A stretch of DNA of 64,000 nt, from assembly GCF_002154225.1 (NCBI RefSeq), contig NZ_MTSE01000001.1:124001-188000 (forward strand), written 5' to 3'. Below the pieces are notes generated by a model. That model was given only the letters and a program-made list of their open reading frames with translations. It did no database searches and was not told where the DNA came from. The stretch's first letter is position 1. Every line of letters begins with the position of its first letter. This document shows positions 61,918 through 64,000 of this stretch, piece by piece. The position numbers were made by a program, and so were the translations under genes. Source of the DNA: Hymenobacter crusticola (GTDB lineage Bacteria > Bacteroidota > Bacteroidia > Cytophagales > Hymenobacteraceae).

Positions 61918-62586
61918 TCAGTTATCAGTTGCCGGTTGCCAGTTCTCCGCTACAGGTACCTGGTGGCCGGGAGTTGTTTGAGAAGGAAGCTGACCCGTTA
62001 TCAGACGGGCCAAAGTGTCGGCGTATAGTTCGTGCTCCACGGCTAGGCCGCGTCGCTCTACTTCCGCCAGGGTATTCGCACCGCGCAAATCAACGGGACG
62101 CTGGGCCAGCACCGGACCGGTGTCGAGACCTTCATCCACGAGATGAACGGTTATTTTGGTTTCGGGCAATTGGTTTTCAAAAGCCCACTCGTACGCGTGT
62201 AAGCCTTGGTGCTGGTGTGTATCGGCCGGATGAATATTGAGAATCCGCCCAGCAAACGCCCGAATGAAGACAGAAGACAAGATACGCATATACCCGGCGA
62301 GTATCAGGTAATCAGGCTGATAGCCCCGCAATAATTCGACCACCTCTGCATCAAACTCCGCCCGCTTGCGCCCTTGCGACGACAAGCTAGCCGTAGGGCA
62401 ACCTAGGCTCGCCGCCGTGGCAAGGCCCGGCGCCTCCGGATGGTTGCTGAACACCACGGCCACCTCCGCAAGTTCGCGCAGCACGCCATTTTGTACGGCG
62501 TTGACCAAAGCCACCATGTTGGAGCCCCGGCCCGACAGCAGAATAGCCAGGCGCTGCTTGCGACTTACGGGAGCATTAGTAGGCAT
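61918..62586 (-). CDS. purN: Phosphoribosylglycinamide formyltransferase
   Basis: A 222-residue enzyme; ATG 62586 (MPTNAPVSRKQRLAILLSGR) is chosen and lies 11 bases inside the end of purD. It transfers formyl from 10-formyl-THF to GAR. Family segments are LAILLSGRGSNMVALVNAV, VVFSNHPEAPGLATA, ILAGYMRILSSVFIRAF, ILNIHPADTHQHQGLHAYEW with the catalytic Asn and His, and ITVHLVDEGLDTGPVLAQ with Asp. The Asp-Thr-His-Gln-His-Gln stretch replaces the more usual LLP(S/A)F(K/R)G, a variant form. The C-terminal 20 residues are an extra tail. Confidence 0.9.
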   Translation of the reverse strand: MPTNAPVSRKQRLAILLSGRGSNMVALVNAVQNGVLRELAEVAVVFSNHPEAPGLATAASLGCPTASLSSQGRKRAEFDAEVVELLRGYQPDYLILAGYMRILSSVFIRAFAGRILNIHPADTHQHQGLHAYEWAFENQLPETKITVHLVDEGLDTGPVLAQRPVDLRGANTLAEVERRGLAVEHELYADTLARLITGQLPSQTTPGHQVPVAENWQPATDN

Positions 62587-63856
62587 TGGCAAGGCTAGGT
62601 GTTGGCCGACGGCCAATGTCCGTGCGGTAGTACATGTCTTGGAAAGAAACCACGGCGCACTCGTCGTACACGTGCTGGATAGCCGCTTCTAGGCTGGTGC
62701 CATGCGCCGCCAGCACCATCACGCGTCCGCCGTTCGTTACCAACTGGCCGTCTTGGTGCCGTGTGGCCCCATGATACACCAGCGTAGCTGGGTGCAGCTC
62801 ATTTAAGCCTTTGATGGTAAAGCCCGTCGGGAAACCCGACGCTGGGTACCCACCCGAAGCTAGCACCACCCCCACGAAATAGCCGGGCTTTTGCCGAACT
62901 ACTGTTTGGTTGAGGGTACCATCTAAGGTTGCTTCAATCAACTCTAACAGGCTGCTCGCCATAGCCGGTAACAGCACTTCCGCTTCCGGGTCACCGAGAC
63001 GGACGTTGTATTCCAGCAGCTTCGGCCCGTTTGGCGTGAGCATAATACCGAAGTAGATGAACCCTTTGAAGTCAAAAGGCTCATTCTGAAGGCCACGCAG
63101 GGTAGGATCTACGATGTTGGTGCGGATGGCAGCCAGCACGTTGTCGTCAGCGAAGGGCACGGGGCAGTAGGCGCCCATGCCACCGGTGTTCGGGCCTAGG
63201 TCGCCGGCCAGCAGCTGCTTGTGATCCTGCGAAGGCGCTAGCAGCCGAATCGCTACACTATCAGTAATGCCGATGATGCTGATTTCAGGTCCCGTGAGCT
63301 TTTCTTCCAGTAGAAACGAAAACCAGCCGGTGTGCTGGGCCTGTAAGTCGCGCAAGGCCTCTTCCGCTTCCTCCACCGACGAGCAGACGTACACGCCTTT
63401 GCCCGCCGCTAAGCCGTCGTACTTCACCACTACGTGCCCACCTAGCTCGGTGGCTTTGGCTTGCGCCTCTTCCATTTGGTCGCTGCGGTACTGCCAGGCT
63501 TGCGCCGTAGCTACGCCGTGCCGACGCATAAATTCCTTCGACCAAATCTTGGAGCTCTCTAATATGGCTCCTTGCTTATCGGGCCCAAACACTTTAATGT
63601 CGGAGCCGGCGAAGAAATCGACAACACCAGCCGCCAGCGGTGCTTCTGGCCCCACGACGATCAGCTTCACGTCGTTGGCTTCGCAAAACTGCTGAATGGC
63701 TGGGAAGTCGGTGGCGCTGATGCTAGGGTTGCTGCCTGGAATGCCCGCGTTGCCGGGTAGCACGTGCACGGTGCCGCCGTCGCGCGTCAGCTTGCAAGCT
63801 AGGGCGTGTTCGCGGGCACCAGAGCCTAGGAGGACGATATTTTTGGTAATGGTCAA
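62576..63856 (-). CDS. purD: Phosphoribosylamine-glycine ligase
   Basis: A 426-residue ATP-grasp enzyme making GAR from phosphoribosylamine, glycine and ATP. Family segments are NIVLLGSGAREHALACKLTR, LIVVGPEAPLAAGVVDFFAG, KEFMRRHGVATAQAWQY, HVVVKYDGLAAGKGVYVCSS, DHKQLLAGDLGPNTGGMGAY and LLEYNVRLGDPEAEVLLPAM, all as expected. Its stop overlaps the purN start by 11 bases. It opens the purine gene cluster in the window; a gene on the same strand ends 36 bases upstream. Confidence 0.94.
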   Translation of the reverse strand: MTITKNIVLLGSGAREHALACKLTRDGGTVHVLPGNAGIPGSNPSISATDFPAIQQFCEANDVKLIVVGPEAPLAAGVVDFFAGSDIKVFGPDKQGAILESSKIWSKEFMRRHGVATAQAWQYRSDQMEEAQAKATELGGHVVVKYDGLAAGKGVYVCSSVEEAEEALRDLQAQHTGWFSFLLEEKLTGPEISIIGITDSVAIRLLAPSQDHKQLLAGDLGPNTGGMGAYCPVPFADDNVLAAIRTNIVDPTLRGLQNEPFDFKGFIYFGIMLTPNGPKLLEYNVRLGDPEAEVLLPAMASSLLELIEATLDGTLNQTVVRQKPGYFVGVVLASGGYPASGFPTGFTIKGLNELHPATLVYHGATRHQDGQLVTNGGRVMVLAAHGTSLEAAIQHVYDECAVVSFQDMYYRTDIGRRPTPSLANAY

Positions 63857-63892
63857 TGTTTTGTTTTAATAAGTCAGCAAGCAACAACTGTG

Positions 63893-64000
63893 TTAGTCAT
63901 AGAAAGAAAAGGCTTCCGCATCGCCGCCTACCTCTACGATTTTCCAGTTGCGGAACTGGATACCAAACCCGTGTTCTATTTCCCATTCGCACTCGAACCC
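63893..64000 (-). CDS. C-terminal end of an unrecognised protein (DUF6985-like tail)
   Basis: The last 35 codons of a minus-strand gene that begins beyond the window, stop TAA at 63893-63895. The peptide includes CEWEIEHGFGIQFRNWKIVE and ends AFSFYD. The CEWEIEHG...FRNWKIVEVG pattern resembles the end of DUF6985-type domains, but too little is visible for a firm call. Confidence 0.5.
   Translation of the reverse strand, partial: GFECEWEIEHGFGIQFRNWKIVEVGGDAEAFSFYD

Noticed and set aside
1..64000. tRNA, rRNA, CRISPR, insertion sequence, prophage or riboswitch
   Set aside because: No cloverleaf-like T-arm sequences, regularly spaced direct repeats, transposase or integrase genes, or known riboswitch cores were recognised on either strand. 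Reading by eye could miss degenerate forms.

Overview
The window looks like a chromosomal segment of a Bacteroidota member, most likely a Hymenobacter-type cytophagalean. The reasons are two SusC/SusD pairs, SusD-type lipoproteins, Bacteroidota-style rhamnose and lactate genes, weak Shine-Dalgarno sites, and a GC content that looks like about 57%. No tRNA, rRNA, CRISPR array, transposase or phage gene was found.

Region 1 (1-4.8 kb) holds carbohydrate-active enzymes: the end of a GH31 alpha-xylosidase-like enzyme, a two-module GH43 protein and a TIM-barrel-like hydrolase of unclear family. Region 2 (4.8-12 kb) is a worn accessory stretch. It contains a decayed vanadium-haloperoxidase/PAP2 pseudogene, a short second copy of part of an aldo/keto reductase gene, two O-acyltransferases (one strikingly AT-rich), an aldo/keto reductase, a GNAT acetyltransferase and a D-2-hydroxyacid dehydrogenase.

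Region 3 (12-49 kb) is a rhamnogalacturonan/pectin utilisation locus joined to the full L-rhamnose pathway. Its enzymes are a polysaccharide deacetylase, oligogalacturonate lyase (PL22), GH2, GH105 unsaturated-uronyl hydrolase, GH106 alpha-L-rhamnosidase, an SGNH acetylesterase, GH28 and PL11 rhamnogalacturonan lyase. Two SusCD pairs would bind and import oligosaccharides. RhaM, RhaT, rhamnose isomerase, rhamnulokinase and a bifunctional rhamnulose-1-phosphate aldolase/lactaldehyde dehydrogenase would take rhamnose to DHAP and lactate. LutABC would oxidise the lactate to pyruvate. A GntR-type regulator with a sugar-sensing domain sits among the catabolic genes, and operator-like palindromes near its own start and before both susC genes suggest one regulon.

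Region 4 (49-59 kb) is a mixed segment: a NarL-type response regulator and a paralogue that has lost its DNA-binding domain, a divergent LigD-phosphoesterase-like protein, a cyanophycinase, a FAD oxidoreductase fused to a Rieske domain, two tandem STAS proteins, a DUF1345 membrane protein, nicotinate phosphoribosyltransferase, a DUF4240 protein and an HMA-domain protein. Region 5 (59-64 kb) is a leftward purine cluster purD-purN-purF-purM, with the end of one further gene at the window edge.

Across all regions the palindrome CCTAGG (mostly CCTAGGT, often an in-frame Leu-Gly pair) is abundant: I count about 65 copies by eye, roughly three times the composition-based expectation, although CTAG is rare in most bacteria. 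This and the proposed rhamnose operator are the least ordinary signals. I did not find a clearly new multi-gene system.
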